DNA from: Pseudorhodoplanes sp049324435
Lineage (GTDB): Bacteria; Pseudomonadota; Alphaproteobacteria; Rhizobiales; Xanthobacteraceae
DNA length: 64,000 bases
Assembly (NCBI GenBank): GCA_049324435.1
Contig: JBMOOQ010000006.1
Span: 39,498-103,497, forward strand
Direction: 5' to 3'
In this document: positions 52,671 through 61,797 of the stretch, piece after piece
Layout: each line of letters starts with the position of its first letter
How positions within the stretch are numbered: the first letter of the stretch is position 1
Position numbers and translations under genes: made by a program
Notes under the pieces: model-generated
What the model saw: only the letters and a program-made list of their open reading frames with translations
Told to the model about the DNA's origin: nothing
Database searches by the model: none

Positions 52671-53578
52671 CAGTCGAACCCCAGCAAGTCGAAAATCTCA
52701 CGATCCTTCATCGGCGTGCAGTTCAGCGCCTCGGTCCCGTTCCAGAGTGCGGTGGCGAGACGGATATATTCCTGCTGGACTGCTTCCAGTTCGGGGGTCG
52801 GCTCCATCTCGAACAGCGTCGACTTCTTCAGCCGGCTCTTCCGGATCAGGTCGAGATCGGGAAAATGCGCGAGCGATTGCAGGCCGGTGGCGGCATTGAA
52901 TTTGTCGATCTGGTCGGTGCCGGCACTGCGATTAACGATCACGCCGCCGAGCCGCACGGCATAGTTCTTCGACTTGGCCTGGATCGCCGCAACGATCCGG
53001 TTCATCGCGAAGATAGAGTCGAAATCGTTTGCGGCAACGATCAATCCGCGATCGGCATGCTGCAGCGGCGACGCAAATCCTCCGCACACGACGTCGCCGA
53101 GAACGTCGAAAATCACAACGTCGGTGTCGTCCAGCAGCCGGTGCTCTTTGAGCAGCTTGACGGTTTGGCCGACGACGTAGCCGCCGCAGCCCGTGCCGGC
53201 CGGCGGACCGCCGGCTTCCACGCACAGAACGCCATTGTAACCCTCGTAGACGAAGTCTTCCACGCGCAATTCTTCGGCGTGAAAGTCGACGCTCTCGAGA
53301 ACGTCGATCACCGTAGGAACTAGCCTCTTCGTCAGGGTAAAGGTTGAATCGTGTTTCGGGTCGCAGCCGATCTGCAGCACCCGCTTGCCGATCTTGGAGA
53401 ACGCGACCGACAGGTTCGATGAGGTCGTGCTCTTTCCGATCCCGCCCTTGCCGTAGACCGAGAACACCTTGGCCTTGCCGATCGTGACAGCCGGGTCGAG
53501 CTGGACCTGCACGCTGCCTTCGCCGTCCGGCCGGGAGGCACGCGCGCGCGCGACCGATGGATTGGTGTAAACGTTCAT
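52670..53578 (-). CDS. bchL: Dark-operative protochlorophyllide reductase iron protein BchL
   Basis: 302-aa ATP-dependent electron donor to BchNB, homologous to NifH. P-loop YGKGGIGKST at 42-51; the 4Fe-4S cysteines lie in GTGCGGYV and GDVVCGGFA. N-terminal 35 residues are a family-typical extension. The ATG overlaps the bchH stop (ATGA). Confidence 0.97.
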   Translation of the reverse strand: MNVYTNPSVARARASRPDGEGSVQVQLDPAVTIGKAKVFSVYGKGGIGKSTTSSNLSVAFSKIGKRVLQIGCDPKHDSTFTLTKRLVPTVIDVLESVDFHAEELRVEDFVYEGYNGVLCVEAGGPPAGTGCGGYVVGQTVKLLKEHRLLDDTDVVIFDVLGDVVCGGFASPLQHADRGLIVAANDFDSIFAMNRIVAAIQAKSKNYAVRLGGVIVNRSAGTDQIDKFNAATGLQSLAHFPDLDLIRKSRLKKSTLFEMEPTPELEAVQQEYIRLATALWNGTEALNCTPMKDREIFDLLGFD

Positions 53579-56500
53579 GCCGCCACTCCCTGTCCGAGAC
53601 CGGCCGGCCCGATCCCTTCCAGTCGATCCTCAAGTTCGTCGCCGGCGCGCCGCAGCGCGTCCAGCATCGAGGGCTCCGGCGTCCAGTAATTGCGTTCGTG
53701 CGCTTCAATCAGGCGGTTCGCCATTTTCGCGGATGCCACCGGGTTGAGCGTGGCGAGCCGGTTGCGCATCGCTTCGTCGAGCACGAAGGTTTCGGTGAAT
53801 TGCTTGTAGACCCAAGGCGCGACCTCGCCGGTGGTTGCGGACCATCCGACCGTATTGGTGACATGCGCCTCGATCTGCCGGACGCCCTCGTATCCATGCG
53901 CCAGCAGCGCCTCGTACCATTTGGGATTGAGCGCGCGGGTCCGCGTTTCGAGTGCGACCTGTTCGGACAATGTCCGCACGGTACCTTGGCCGCGGGTCTG
54001 GTCGCCAATATAGATGCTGGCCGCGTAGCCGCGGGCGCGACGCACGGCGCGGCTGATCCCGCCGAGCGTATCGAAATAGTGGTCGACGGTCGTGACGCCG
54101 AGCTCGATGGAATCGAGATTCTGATAGGCCACGTCCACGTGCTTGAGCATATGGGCGAGGACCGCTTCCTGCCGCGAGGCGCGGCCATCGACACCATAGG
54201 CGAAACCCTTGCGCCGGACGAAAGCCTCGGCCAGTTCGTCCTCGTCGTTCCAGCCGCCGCTATCGATAAGGTGGTTGACGTTCGCGCCATAGGCGCCATC
54301 GGCATTGCCGAACACGCGCAACGCCGCCTGCGCCATGTCGCATCCATGCGCGTCCCGGCAGGCCAGCGCATGCTTGCGGATGAAGTTCATCTCGATCGGC
54401 TCGTCGGCCTGGGCCGCGAGCAAGGCGGCTTCGGCAATCAGCTTGGTCTGCAACGGCAACAGATCGCGGAAAATGCCCGAGAGCGTCACGATCACATCGA
54501 TCCGCGGACGGCCGAGCGTCTCCAGCGGGATGAGCTTGGCTCCGGCGACACGGCCATAGCTGTCGTGACGCGGCTCCGCACCCATCAGCCACAAGACTTG
54601 CGCGATAGGCCCGCCTTCGGTCTTCAGGTTGTCGGTGCCCCACAACACCATCGCGATGGTTTCCGGCAGCGCGTGACCATCCTTGCGGTGGCGGGCGAGC
54701 AGCGTATCGGCCTGCTGCGCGCCGTCCCGCACGGCAAAGGCACTCGGAATGCGGAATGGATCGAAGCCGTGCAGATTACGTCCGGTCGGCAGGACGTCGG
54801 GCGACCGGATCAGATCACCGCCCGGTGCCGGAGCGATATAACGTCCGTCGAGCGCGCGCAGGATCGACGGCGTTTCGTGATCCTGTGCAAGCAGCGCATC
54901 GAGCGCGTCACGGCGTTCCGGGTCCGTCACCCCCGCCGCATCCAGAATATCGGCACGCGCAGCTGCCGATAGCGTTTGCCCGACGACATGCAGGCCGTGC
55001 GGGATCAAAGTGTATTCGAGCTCGAGGATGTCGTGGTGCAGGCGCGCGATCTCCGCGTTCGCTGTGTCGCCCCAGGCTGGCTCGGCTGAAGTGAGTTCGA
55101 TGGCCGCGGCCTGCGCCTGAATGATCGTGGCGAGCGTATTGCGTTGCGAAGCGTCTGTCTCCGGGTCCATCGTGCGCCAGCGATCGATCGATGCCTTGAG
55201 ATCGACGAGACCGCGATACAATCCGGCCTTGGTCACCGGCGGCGTCAGGTAGCTGATCAGCGTGGCGCCGGTCCGCCGCTTGGCAAGCGCGCCTTCCGAC
55301 GGATTGTTTGAGGCGTAGAGATAGAAGTTCGGAAGGTCGCCGATCAGCCGGTCCGGCCAGCAGTCACCAGACAATCCGGCCTGCTTGCCGGGCATGAATT
55401 CGAGCGCGCCATGGGTGCCGAAATGCAGCACGGCATGGGCGCCGAAATCCTCGCGCAGATACCGGTAAAAGGCGCAGAAGGCATGTGTCGGTGCGAAGCT
55501 CTTCTCGAACAGAAGCCGCATCGGATCGCCTTCGTAACCAAAGGCGGGCTGCACGCCGACAAAAACGTTGCCGAAATGCGCACCGAGGACGAAGACATTA
55601 CGTCCGTCGGTCTGATGACGGCCGGGAGCAGGGCCCCATTGCGCCTCGATCTCTGAGAGCCAGCGTTGCTTGCGCACATGCTCGTCGGCAGAAATGCGAT
55701 GCGCGACATTGGCGTCCGCGCCGAAACGCTTGGCGTTGCCCTCGAGGATGCGGGATCTCAATGTCTCGACGTCGGCGGGAACGTCCACGTCATAGCCGCC
55801 TGCCTTCAGCGCAGTCAGCGTGTGGTGCAGCGACTCGAACACCGACAGATAAGCGGCCGTACCGGTAGCACCGGCGTTGGGCGGGAAATTGAACAGGACG
55901 ATGGCGAGTTTGCGCTGTGCGCGCTTGGAGCGGCGCAGCGCGACGAGCTTGGCCACGCGAGCCGCGAGCGTGGCCGCACGTTCGCCATGCGCGGTCATGG
56001 TACGGCGGCTGTCGGGGCTTGCTTCCGATCGCCCGCCAAACGTCATCGGCCAGATTGCGCCGTCGAGCTCCGGAATGGCGACCATCATCGTGGCTTCGAC
56101 CGGGGAGAGGCCGCGCGCATCGCTCTGCCACTGTTCAAGGGTTTGGAACTCGACTGGATGGGCCGCGATATAGGGCACGTCGAGTTGCGCCAATGTCTTC
56201 GCGGCAGCGGCGGCATCGTTGTAGGCAGGCCCGCCAACCAGAGAGAATCCGGTCAATGAGACGAGTGCGTCGATCTGCGATTGTCCGTCTTTAAGGAAAT
56301 AGCGCTCGATCGCGGGCCGGGCGTCGAGACCGCTGGCAAAAGCCGGGACGACGTTGAGGCCCTTGGCTTCCAGCGCTGCGATCACGCCGTCATAATGCGC
56401 CGAGTTTCCCGCGAGCACATAAGACCGCATGACGAGGAGGCCGACGGTGCCGCTCGCGCGCCGGTTGCGAGGCAGATCGGCGAGCTTTTCGACGATCCGC

Positions 56501-57192
56501 GTCTTGGCCTTTGGATGATAGAGGCCGACATCCGGATAACTCAGCGGCGCGCGAGTTGTCAGATGTGTACCGAGCGCCTTGCGAGGACCCTGACCGTAAC
56601 GCTGGATCAGAAGCCGGACCATGTTGGTCAGATTTTCCTCCGAGCCTGCCAGCCAGTATTGCAGCGTGAGGAAATAGGCGCGCACATCCTGTGCCGTTCC
56701 CGGAATGAAGCGCAGCAGCTTCGGCAGCTGCCGCAGCATCTTCATCTGGCCCTGGCCGCTCGATTGTGCGGGCTTGGCGCTTCCGCGCAGCCGTTTGAGC
56801 ATGCCGACCACACCATTCGCCTCGGCCGACATGTCGAAGCGGCCGATCCGGGTGAGCCGCACGACTTCTCCGGCCGACAGGCAGCAGACCATCGCGTCGC
56901 AGGTGTTGCGTCGCGCTTCGAGCGCGGGCAGAACGGCGCGGATGTGATCCTCCAGGAACAGCATGGTCGCGATGACGATGTCGCCGCGTGCGATATCGGC
57001 GTGACACCGCGCCAGCGCTTCAGTATCGCCGCACCATTCGTCGGCGGAATGGACGACGAGATCGAGACCGGGAAGCTCTTTGCGCAACGTGTTCTGGGCA
57101 CGATCGGCCGCGCCGGCCAGATGACCGTCCATTGTCACGATCACGACGCGAACCGGCGTCGCTTCAGCGGCCGAAATGCGCTTTCGCATCAT
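53575..57192 (-). CDS. bchH: Magnesium chelatase large subunit BchH
   Basis: 1205-aa porphyrin-binding subunit (CobN-like) of Mg chelatase; carries protoporphyrin IX, and often stimulates BchM. Starts at MMRKRISAAEATPVRVVIVTMDGH, 29 bp inside bchB; the longer open frame is bchB read out of frame. Visible: YFLKDGQSQIDALVSLTGFSLVGGPA, FGTHGALEFMPGKQAGLSGDCWPD and NLDSIELGVTTVDHYFDTLGG. Full length. Confidence 0.97.
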   Translation of the reverse strand: MMRKRISAAEATPVRVVIVTMDGHLAGAADRAQNTLRKELPGLDLVVHSADEWCGDTEALARCHADIARGDIVIATMLFLEDHIRAVLPALEARRNTCDAMVCCLSAGEVVRLTRIGRFDMSAEANGVVGMLKRLRGSAKPAQSSGQGQMKMLRQLPKLLRFIPGTAQDVRAYFLTLQYWLAGSEENLTNMVRLLIQRYGQGPRKALGTHLTTRAPLSYPDVGLYHPKAKTRIVEKLADLPRNRRASGTVGLLVMRSYVLAGNSAHYDGVIAALEAKGLNVVPAFASGLDARPAIERYFLKDGQSQIDALVSLTGFSLVGGPAYNDAAAAAKTLAQLDVPYIAAHPVEFQTLEQWQSDARGLSPVEATMMVAIPELDGAIWPMTFGGRSEASPDSRRTMTAHGERAATLAARVAKLVALRRSKRAQRKLAIVLFNFPPNAGATGTAAYLSVFESLHHTLTALKAGGYDVDVPADVETLRSRILEGNAKRFGADANVAHRISADEHVRKQRWLSEIEAQWGPAPGRHQTDGRNVFVLGAHFGNVFVGVQPAFGYEGDPMRLLFEKSFAPTHAFCAFYRYLREDFGAHAVLHFGTHGALEFMPGKQAGLSGDCWPDRLIGDLPNFYLYASNNPSEGALAKRRTGATLISYLTPPVTKAGLYRGLVDLKASIDRWRTMDPETDASQRNTLATIIQAQAAAIELTSAEPAWGDTANAEIARLHHDILELEYTLIPHGLHVVGQTLSAAARADILDAAGVTDPERRDALDALLAQDHETPSILRALDGRYIAPAPGGDLIRSPDVLPTGRNLHGFDPFRIPSAFAVRDGAQQADTLLARHRKDGHALPETIAMVLWGTDNLKTEGGPIAQVLWLMGAEPRHDSYGRVAGAKLIPLETLGRPRIDVIVTLSGIFRDLLPLQTKLIAEAALLAAQADEPIEMNFIRKHALACRDAHGCDMAQAALRVFGNADGAYGANVNHLIDSGGWNDEDELAEAFVRRKGFAYGVDGRASRQEAVLAHMLKHVDVAYQNLDSIELGVTTVDHYFDTLGGISRAVRRARGYAASIYIGDQTRGQGTVRTLSEQVALETRTRALNPKWYEALLAHGYEGVRQIEAHVTNTVGWSATTGEVAPWVYKQFTETFVLDEAMRNRLATLNPVASAKMANRLIEAHERNYWTPEPSMLDALRRAGDELEDRLEGIGPAGLGQGVAA

Positions 57193-58705
57193 ACAAGGTC
57201 TCGATTGTGATCTGTGCAAGCCCTCGGGTCTGCGCGAAGCTTTCCGTGTTGCGGCGCGCCTTGCCGCGCACGAAGAACGGGATTTTCTTGAGCTCCTGTT
57301 CGGCGTCGGCGGTCCAGCGGACTGGCACCTCAGCGACGGCGAGTTTCTGTCGCGACGCCTGCGCTGTCGCTTTCCTCTGGTGTCCGAGATGCGAGGCTCC
57401 GGCCTCGTCATGGAATTCGTGATCGTCGCGGAACATCGTCAGAAGATGTTCCTCCAGACCCATCATCAGCGGATGGACCCAGGTATCGAAGATGACGTTG
57501 GTACCCTCGAAGCCCATCTGCGGCGAGTAACGCGCCGGGAAATCCTGCACATGCACCGGCGCGGAAATCACCGCGCACGGGATGCCGAGCCGCTTGGCGA
57601 TGTGCCGCTCCATCTGCGTGCCGAGCACGAGCTCCGGCTGAAGCTGTGCGATGCGGGCCTCGACTTCGAGATAGTCGTCTGTGATGAGAGCTTCGACGCC
57701 GAGTTCGGCTGCAAGGGCGCGGACGTCGCGCGCGAATTCGCGGGTATAGGTGCCGATCCCGGCGACGGTGAAGGCGAGTTCGCCGGACGCGACGCGGGCT
57801 GCGGCCATCACATGCGTTGCATCGCCAAAGATGAAGACGCGCTTCCCGGTGAGGTAAGTCGAATCGACCGAGCGCGAGTACCAGGGCAGGCGAGACTGCT
57901 CCGGGGCAAGCAGCGCACTGACATCGATCCCCGCCAGTTGGCCGACCTCGGCAATGAAGGCACGCGTTGCGGCAACGCCGATCGGAACGGTCTTGGTGTA
58001 CGGCTGCTTAAAGGTACGCTGCAGCCACTGTGCAGCGGGTGCGGCGATTTCCGGATAAAGCACGACGTTGAAATCGGCGTCGCCGAGCCGCGCGATGTCT
58101 GCCGGAGTCGCATCGAGCGGTGCGCAGACGTTGACCGTCACACCGATCTGCGCCAGCAATGTCGTGATCTCGGTCACATCGTCGCGGTGGCGGAAACCGA
58201 GCGCGGTGGCGCCAAGTATGTTGCAGCGAGGCGGGCCGGGGAGGCGGTCTGCGCCGGGCGTGCGGGGGACCGCGAGCGCCCGAACGATCTGATAAAATGT
58301 CTCCGCGGCGCCCCAGTTTTCCTTCTTCTGATACGAGGGCAGTTCGAGCGGGATCACCGGGATCGGCAGATCAAGCGCCTGCGCAAGTCCGCCCGGATCG
58401 TCCTGGATCAGCTCGGCGGTGCAGGAGGCACCGACAATCATGGCTTGCGGACGAAACCGTTCGCAGGCATCAGCCGCGGCGCGCTTGAACAGGTCAGCTG
58501 TATCGCCACCGAGATCGCGAGCCTGAAATGTCGTGTAGGTGACTGGCGGGCGCTTCTTCTGCCGCTCGATCATGGTGAAGAGCAGATCCGCATACGTATC
58601 GCCCTGTGGGGCGTGGAGGACATAATGCAGGCCGTCCATCGCGGCCGCGATGCGCATCGCGCCGACATGCGGGGGGCCTTCATATGTCCAGAGCGTGAGC
58701 TGCAT
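57164..58705 (-). CDS. bchB: Dark-operative protochlorophyllide reductase subunit BchB
   Basis: 513-aa catalytic partner of BchN. D36 in GDTYAD is the unusual aspartate ligand of the NB 4Fe-4S cluster in this enzyme; the start MQLTLWTYEGPPHVGAMRIA and the DPOR C-terminal domain (PFFVRGKARRNTESFAQTRG) are both present. One base separates it from bchN. Confidence 0.97.
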   Translation of the reverse strand: MQLTLWTYEGPPHVGAMRIAAAMDGLHYVLHAPQGDTYADLLFTMIERQKKRPPVTYTTFQARDLGGDTADLFKRAAADACERFRPQAMIVGASCTAELIQDDPGGLAQALDLPIPVIPLELPSYQKKENWGAAETFYQIVRALAVPRTPGADRLPGPPRCNILGATALGFRHRDDVTEITTLLAQIGVTVNVCAPLDATPADIARLGDADFNVVLYPEIAAPAAQWLQRTFKQPYTKTVPIGVAATRAFIAEVGQLAGIDVSALLAPEQSRLPWYSRSVDSTYLTGKRVFIFGDATHVMAAARVASGELAFTVAGIGTYTREFARDVRALAAELGVEALITDDYLEVEARIAQLQPELVLGTQMERHIAKRLGIPCAVISAPVHVQDFPARYSPQMGFEGTNVIFDTWVHPLMMGLEEHLLTMFRDDHEFHDEAGASHLGHQRKATAQASRQKLAVAEVPVRWTADAEQELKKIPFFVRGKARRNTESFAQTRGLAQITIETLYDAKAHFGR

Positions 58706-58706
58706 G

Positions 58707-60014
58707 TCAGGCCACCAGCCGGTTGCGGCGGACCAGCGGACGCGCAAACAGTTCGGCGAGGTCGGCCGCCTGCTCGTATCCCTGCACCGGTGTGAACAGA
58801 AGTTCGATCGACCATTTGGTCGCAAAGCCTTCGGCTTCGAGCGGATTGGCGAGCCCGAGCCCGCACACGATCAGATCGGGCTTCGACGCGCGGCAGCGGT
58901 CGAGCTGGCGTTCGACATCCTGTCCTTCGCTCAGCGTGATGCCGGCCGGCAGCATCGCGAGCTCAATGTCCAGATGCTGGCGATGCAGATACGGTGTTCC
59001 GACTTCAACCGGCTGCATCTGCAATTCGCGCGCAAGAAAGCGCGCAAGCGGCAGTTCGAGCTGTGAATCCGGGAAGAAGAAGATGCGCTTGCCGGCAAGC
59101 ATCACGACGTGCCGCTGCACGGCATTGCGGGCGCGCTGCGCCAGCGGAGCGATGGTGCGGTCGAGATGCGCGGCGGATACACCGAAGCTGTCGGCTGCGG
59201 CCTTGAGCCACAGCGTCGTGCCTTCGACGCCAAGAGGGAACGGAGCTGCCAGCCGGGTTGCGCCGCGTTCCTCGAGAACGCGCGCCGTTTCGTTCAGGAA
59301 CGGCTGCGCCAGCAGGACGCGGGTGCCGGGACCGACCGGCGGCAGCTCCGATGCGCGCCGGGGCGGGAGGAAGCGCACAGGTGCGATCCCCAGCGACGCA
59401 AAGAGCCGCGAGAACTGATCTTCGACGATATCGGACAAGGCGCCGACAATGAGGAGCGCTGGATCACTGCCTGCGGTTTCAGAAGGCAATTCCGGGACGA
59501 GCGCCGCGAGGCAGGCATCTTCGCCCTGGGTGAAGGTGGTTTCGATTCCGCTGCCCGAGTAATTCAGCACGCGGACAGCCGGCATATGCTTCTTGGAGAG
59601 GCGCTGCGCGGCGCGCGACAGATCGAGCTTGATGACTTCGGACGGGCAGGAGCCGACGAGGAAGAGCATCTTGATGTCGGGACGGCGCTCAAGCAAACGC
59701 GCCACTACGCGATCGAGTTCGTCGTTAGCGTCGGACAGGCCCGCCAGATCGCGCTCGTCGATGATCGCAGTGGCAAAGCGCGGCTCGGCAAAGATCATGA
59801 CTCCGGCGGCGGACTGGATCAGATGCGCGCAGGTGCGCGAGCCGACCACCAGGAAGAATGCATCCTGGATTTTCCGGTGCAGCCAGATGATGCCCGTGAG
59901 CCCGCAAAAGACCTCGCGCTGGCCGCGCTCGCGCAGCACCGGCAAGGATCCCGAGCCGGATCCGAGTGTGGTCCCGCAGCCGGCGATGTCCGGAATCTGC
60001 GGGCGCGCGTTCAT
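58707..60014 (-). CDS. bchN: Dark-operative protochlorophyllide reductase subunit BchN
   Basis: 435-aa NifD-like subunit. The cluster cysteines are C37, C62 and C123 (VFCGLTG, RTCAHLI, GSCPSEV), with the same mutual spacing (25 and 61) as the C26, C51 and C112 ligands known from Rhodobacter BchN. ATG 60014 overlaps the bchF stop (ATGA); the frame beyond it is a bchF shadow. Confidence 0.97.
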   Translation of the reverse strand: MNARPQIPDIAGCGTTLGSGSGSLPVLRERGQREVFCGLTGIIWLHRKIQDAFFLVVGSRTCAHLIQSAAGVMIFAEPRFATAIIDERDLAGLSDANDELDRVVARLLERRPDIKMLFLVGSCPSEVIKLDLSRAAQRLSKKHMPAVRVLNYSGSGIETTFTQGEDACLAALVPELPSETAGSDPALLIVGALSDIVEDQFSRLFASLGIAPVRFLPPRRASELPPVGPGTRVLLAQPFLNETARVLEERGATRLAAPFPLGVEGTTLWLKAAADSFGVSAAHLDRTIAPLAQRARNAVQRHVVMLAGKRIFFFPDSQLELPLARFLARELQMQPVEVGTPYLHRQHLDIELAMLPAGITLSEGQDVERQLDRCRASKPDLIVCGLGLANPLEAEGFATKWSIELLFTPVQGYEQAADLAELFARPLVRRNRLVA

Positions 60015-60646
60015 GGCACGCTCCCGATCATTTCCGATGTTTCGTCCGGCCGCTCCCGGCTTTCCAGGCGGACCATCCGCAGCTTGATCAGGAATTGCGC
60101 GGCGTTGATCACGTAAGCCGCATAGGCCGCGAGCGCGAGATAGAGCTGCTGGTGCGGCGTCAGCCAGCCGAAGGCGAGCACGACGAGATAGGCCGTGTGC
60201 AGCGCCAGCACCAGCATGCTGAACACGTCTTCCCAGAAAAACGCGGGTGCAAAGAGATAGCGATCGAAAACGCGCTTTTCCCAGATGCTGCCGGTGATCA
60301 TGATCGCGTAGAGGCATAGCGTCTTGATCACGATCGAGGCGGTCGCGAGCGCAAAGCCGTCGCCGGTGACAAGCGTCCGCAGAACCAGCGCCAGACTGAT
60401 GAGAAACACCACGAACTGGACCGGAGCGAGCACGCCCTGAACAAGCGTCCATGGCGACGCGTCGCGGCGTCGGCGCTGGTCGGGGGTGTAAAGCGGTACG
60501 GGCGTGTGGCCGGACGATTTGTAAAGCCGTCTTGACAACTGTCCGGCTGAGGAATCCGATAATCGGCGGGGATCGCGAAACGAGACGGTGCGGCTTTCCG
60601 CCGCTTTCCGCACTAAATCAAGACCAATTGCTTGATCCGAGGGCAT
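60011..60646 (-). CDS. bchF: 3-vinyl bacteriochlorophyllide hydratase BchF
   Basis: 211-aa membrane enzyme hydrating the C3 vinyl group, upstream of BchC. Core RRRDASPWTLVQGVLAPVQFVVFLISLALVL, then WEKRVFDRYLFAPAFFWEDVFSMLVLALHTAYL. The first 45 residues are a variable extension (possible later start at about residue 50). First gene of the 14-gene minus-strand operon; a near-PpsR site lies 70-90 bp upstream. Confidence 0.94.
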   Translation of the reverse strand: MPSDQAIGLDLVRKAAESRTVSFRDPRRLSDSSAGQLSRRLYKSSGHTPVPLYTPDQRRRRDASPWTLVQGVLAPVQFVVFLISLALVLRTLVTGDGFALATASIVIKTLCLYAIMITGSIWEKRVFDRYLFAPAFFWEDVFSMLVLALHTAYLVVLAFGWLTPHQQLYLALAAYAAYVINAAQFLIKLRMVRLESRERPDETSEMIGSVP

Positions 60647-60717
60647 CGCGCTTCCCCTGCGCGTGCTGGCTGAAAAGCCAGCCAGTCGAGAGGAAACGTA
60701 GACGGCCGACTCAGAAG

Positions 60718-60751
60718 TGTCAATAAATATAGACGTAAAGAAAACTTGACG
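60718..60751. promoter_or_regulatory. Degenerate PpsR-like sites between bchF and aerR
   Basis: TGT-N12-ACG (60718-60735, one mismatch, with an AT-rich middle CAATAAATATAG like the good operators), overlapped by CGT-N12-ACG (60734-60751, two mismatches). The block lies in the 146-bp gap of the divergent bchF and aerR genes and could be a weaker PpsR target for both. Confidence 0.5.
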
Positions 60752-60792
60752 TTTTGTTTCGGTCCGGCTTCAATTCGAGGAGGGATTGAACC

Positions 60793-61719
60793 ATGGCCGA
60801 TCTCCGACACGCTAGCTCCCACGGGAACCCGGGTCATGCCTTCGACCGGGACCATGCCGAATTCGGCAGCGCCCGTTCCGCCGACAATCTCCTCGATTTT
60901 CCGCAGCCTGCGCGCGCCAGCGCGGCCGACCTTCTGGTGCTGCAGCGTGTTGTCGCCCTCGAAATCCTTCCGCGGGTGTTTCGTGCCCACAGCGCCGATC
61001 CGGCTCAGACGTTGCCGCGTTCGCCGGCCGAAGAACGGGTCAGTGATGAGGTCAAGACATTCTGCCAGGTTGTGCTGTCCCAAAATCCCGAAACAGCCGC
61101 CGCCCATGTCGAGGCATTGCGCGCAAGCGGGCGTTCGCTGGAAAGCATTTACCTCGACCTGATGATGCCCTGTGCGCGCTATTTGCGAAGGCTTTGGGAC
61201 GAGGATGTGTGCGATTTCGCCGCGGCAACGCTCGCGCTCTGGCGCATGCAGCAGCTGCTCCGCGAGTTCAGTGCCGCCTTCCGCAGTCTCGGCGCGGAAC
61301 ATTCCTGTGGATTACGTGCGCTGCTGGCGCCTGCACCCGGTGAGAAGCAGGAACTCAGCTTCATCATGTTCGATCTCGCGCTGATCGGGGAATTCTTCCG
61401 TCGCGACGGCTGGGATGCCTGGATCGAGCCGGATTCGGCAAGTCCTGAATTTTCCGCGCTGGTGCGCACGCAATGGTTCGATGTGGTTGAATTCCTGGTC
61501 AGCGGCGAAAAGCAACTTGATGCGCTCGCCGCAAATATCAGCGCGGTACGACGCAATTCCCCGAACCAGGCGCTCAGAGTGCTGGTCTGTGGTCCAGCCT
61601 TTGTCCGCCATCCAGAACTTACCCTGGTTGTTGGCGGAGATTTGCCGGCATCCGATCCAAGACTTGGAGTCGCGCAGGCCCGGAACCTGGTCGGTCTTCC
61701 CACGACAACACGTGGCTGA
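60793..61719 (+). CDS. ppaA: AerR/PpaA-type cobalamin-domain anti-repressor
   Basis: 308-aa regulator in the standard place before ppsR. B12-binding helical cap is seen as YLRRLWDEDVCDFAAATLALWRMQQLLREF (about 130-159), then the Rossmann-like half LLAPAPGEKQELSF...LIGEFFRRDGWDAWIE. AerR/PpaA proteins bind cobalamin and modulate PpsR/CrtJ. The Gly-Glu-x-His pattern expected near residue 186 reads GEKQ, so the axial His seems replaced by Gln. ATG follows GGAGG. Symbol uncertain: aerR is used for the same gene in Rhodobacter capsulatus. Confidence 0.85.
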   Translation: MADLRHASSHGNPGHAFDRDHAEFGSARSADNLLDFPQPARASAADLLVLQRVVALEILPRVFRAHSADPAQTLPRSPAEERVSDEVKTFCQVVLSQNPETAAAHVEALRASGRSLESIYLDLMMPCARYLRRLWDEDVCDFAAATLALWRMQQLLREFSAAFRSLGAEHSCGLRALLAPAPGEKQELSFIMFDLALIGEFFRRDGWDAWIEPDSASPEFSALVRTQWFDVVEFLVSGEKQLDALAANISAVRRNSPNQALRVLVCGPAFVRHPELTLVVGGDLPASDPRLGVAQARNLVGLPTTTRG

Positions 61720-61797
61720 AGTCAATTGCGTCAAGAAACCAGAATCAGGGAGGACCGGCACTGGAGGATTTTCGCGTCGCAGAGAGCCGAGGCGTCC

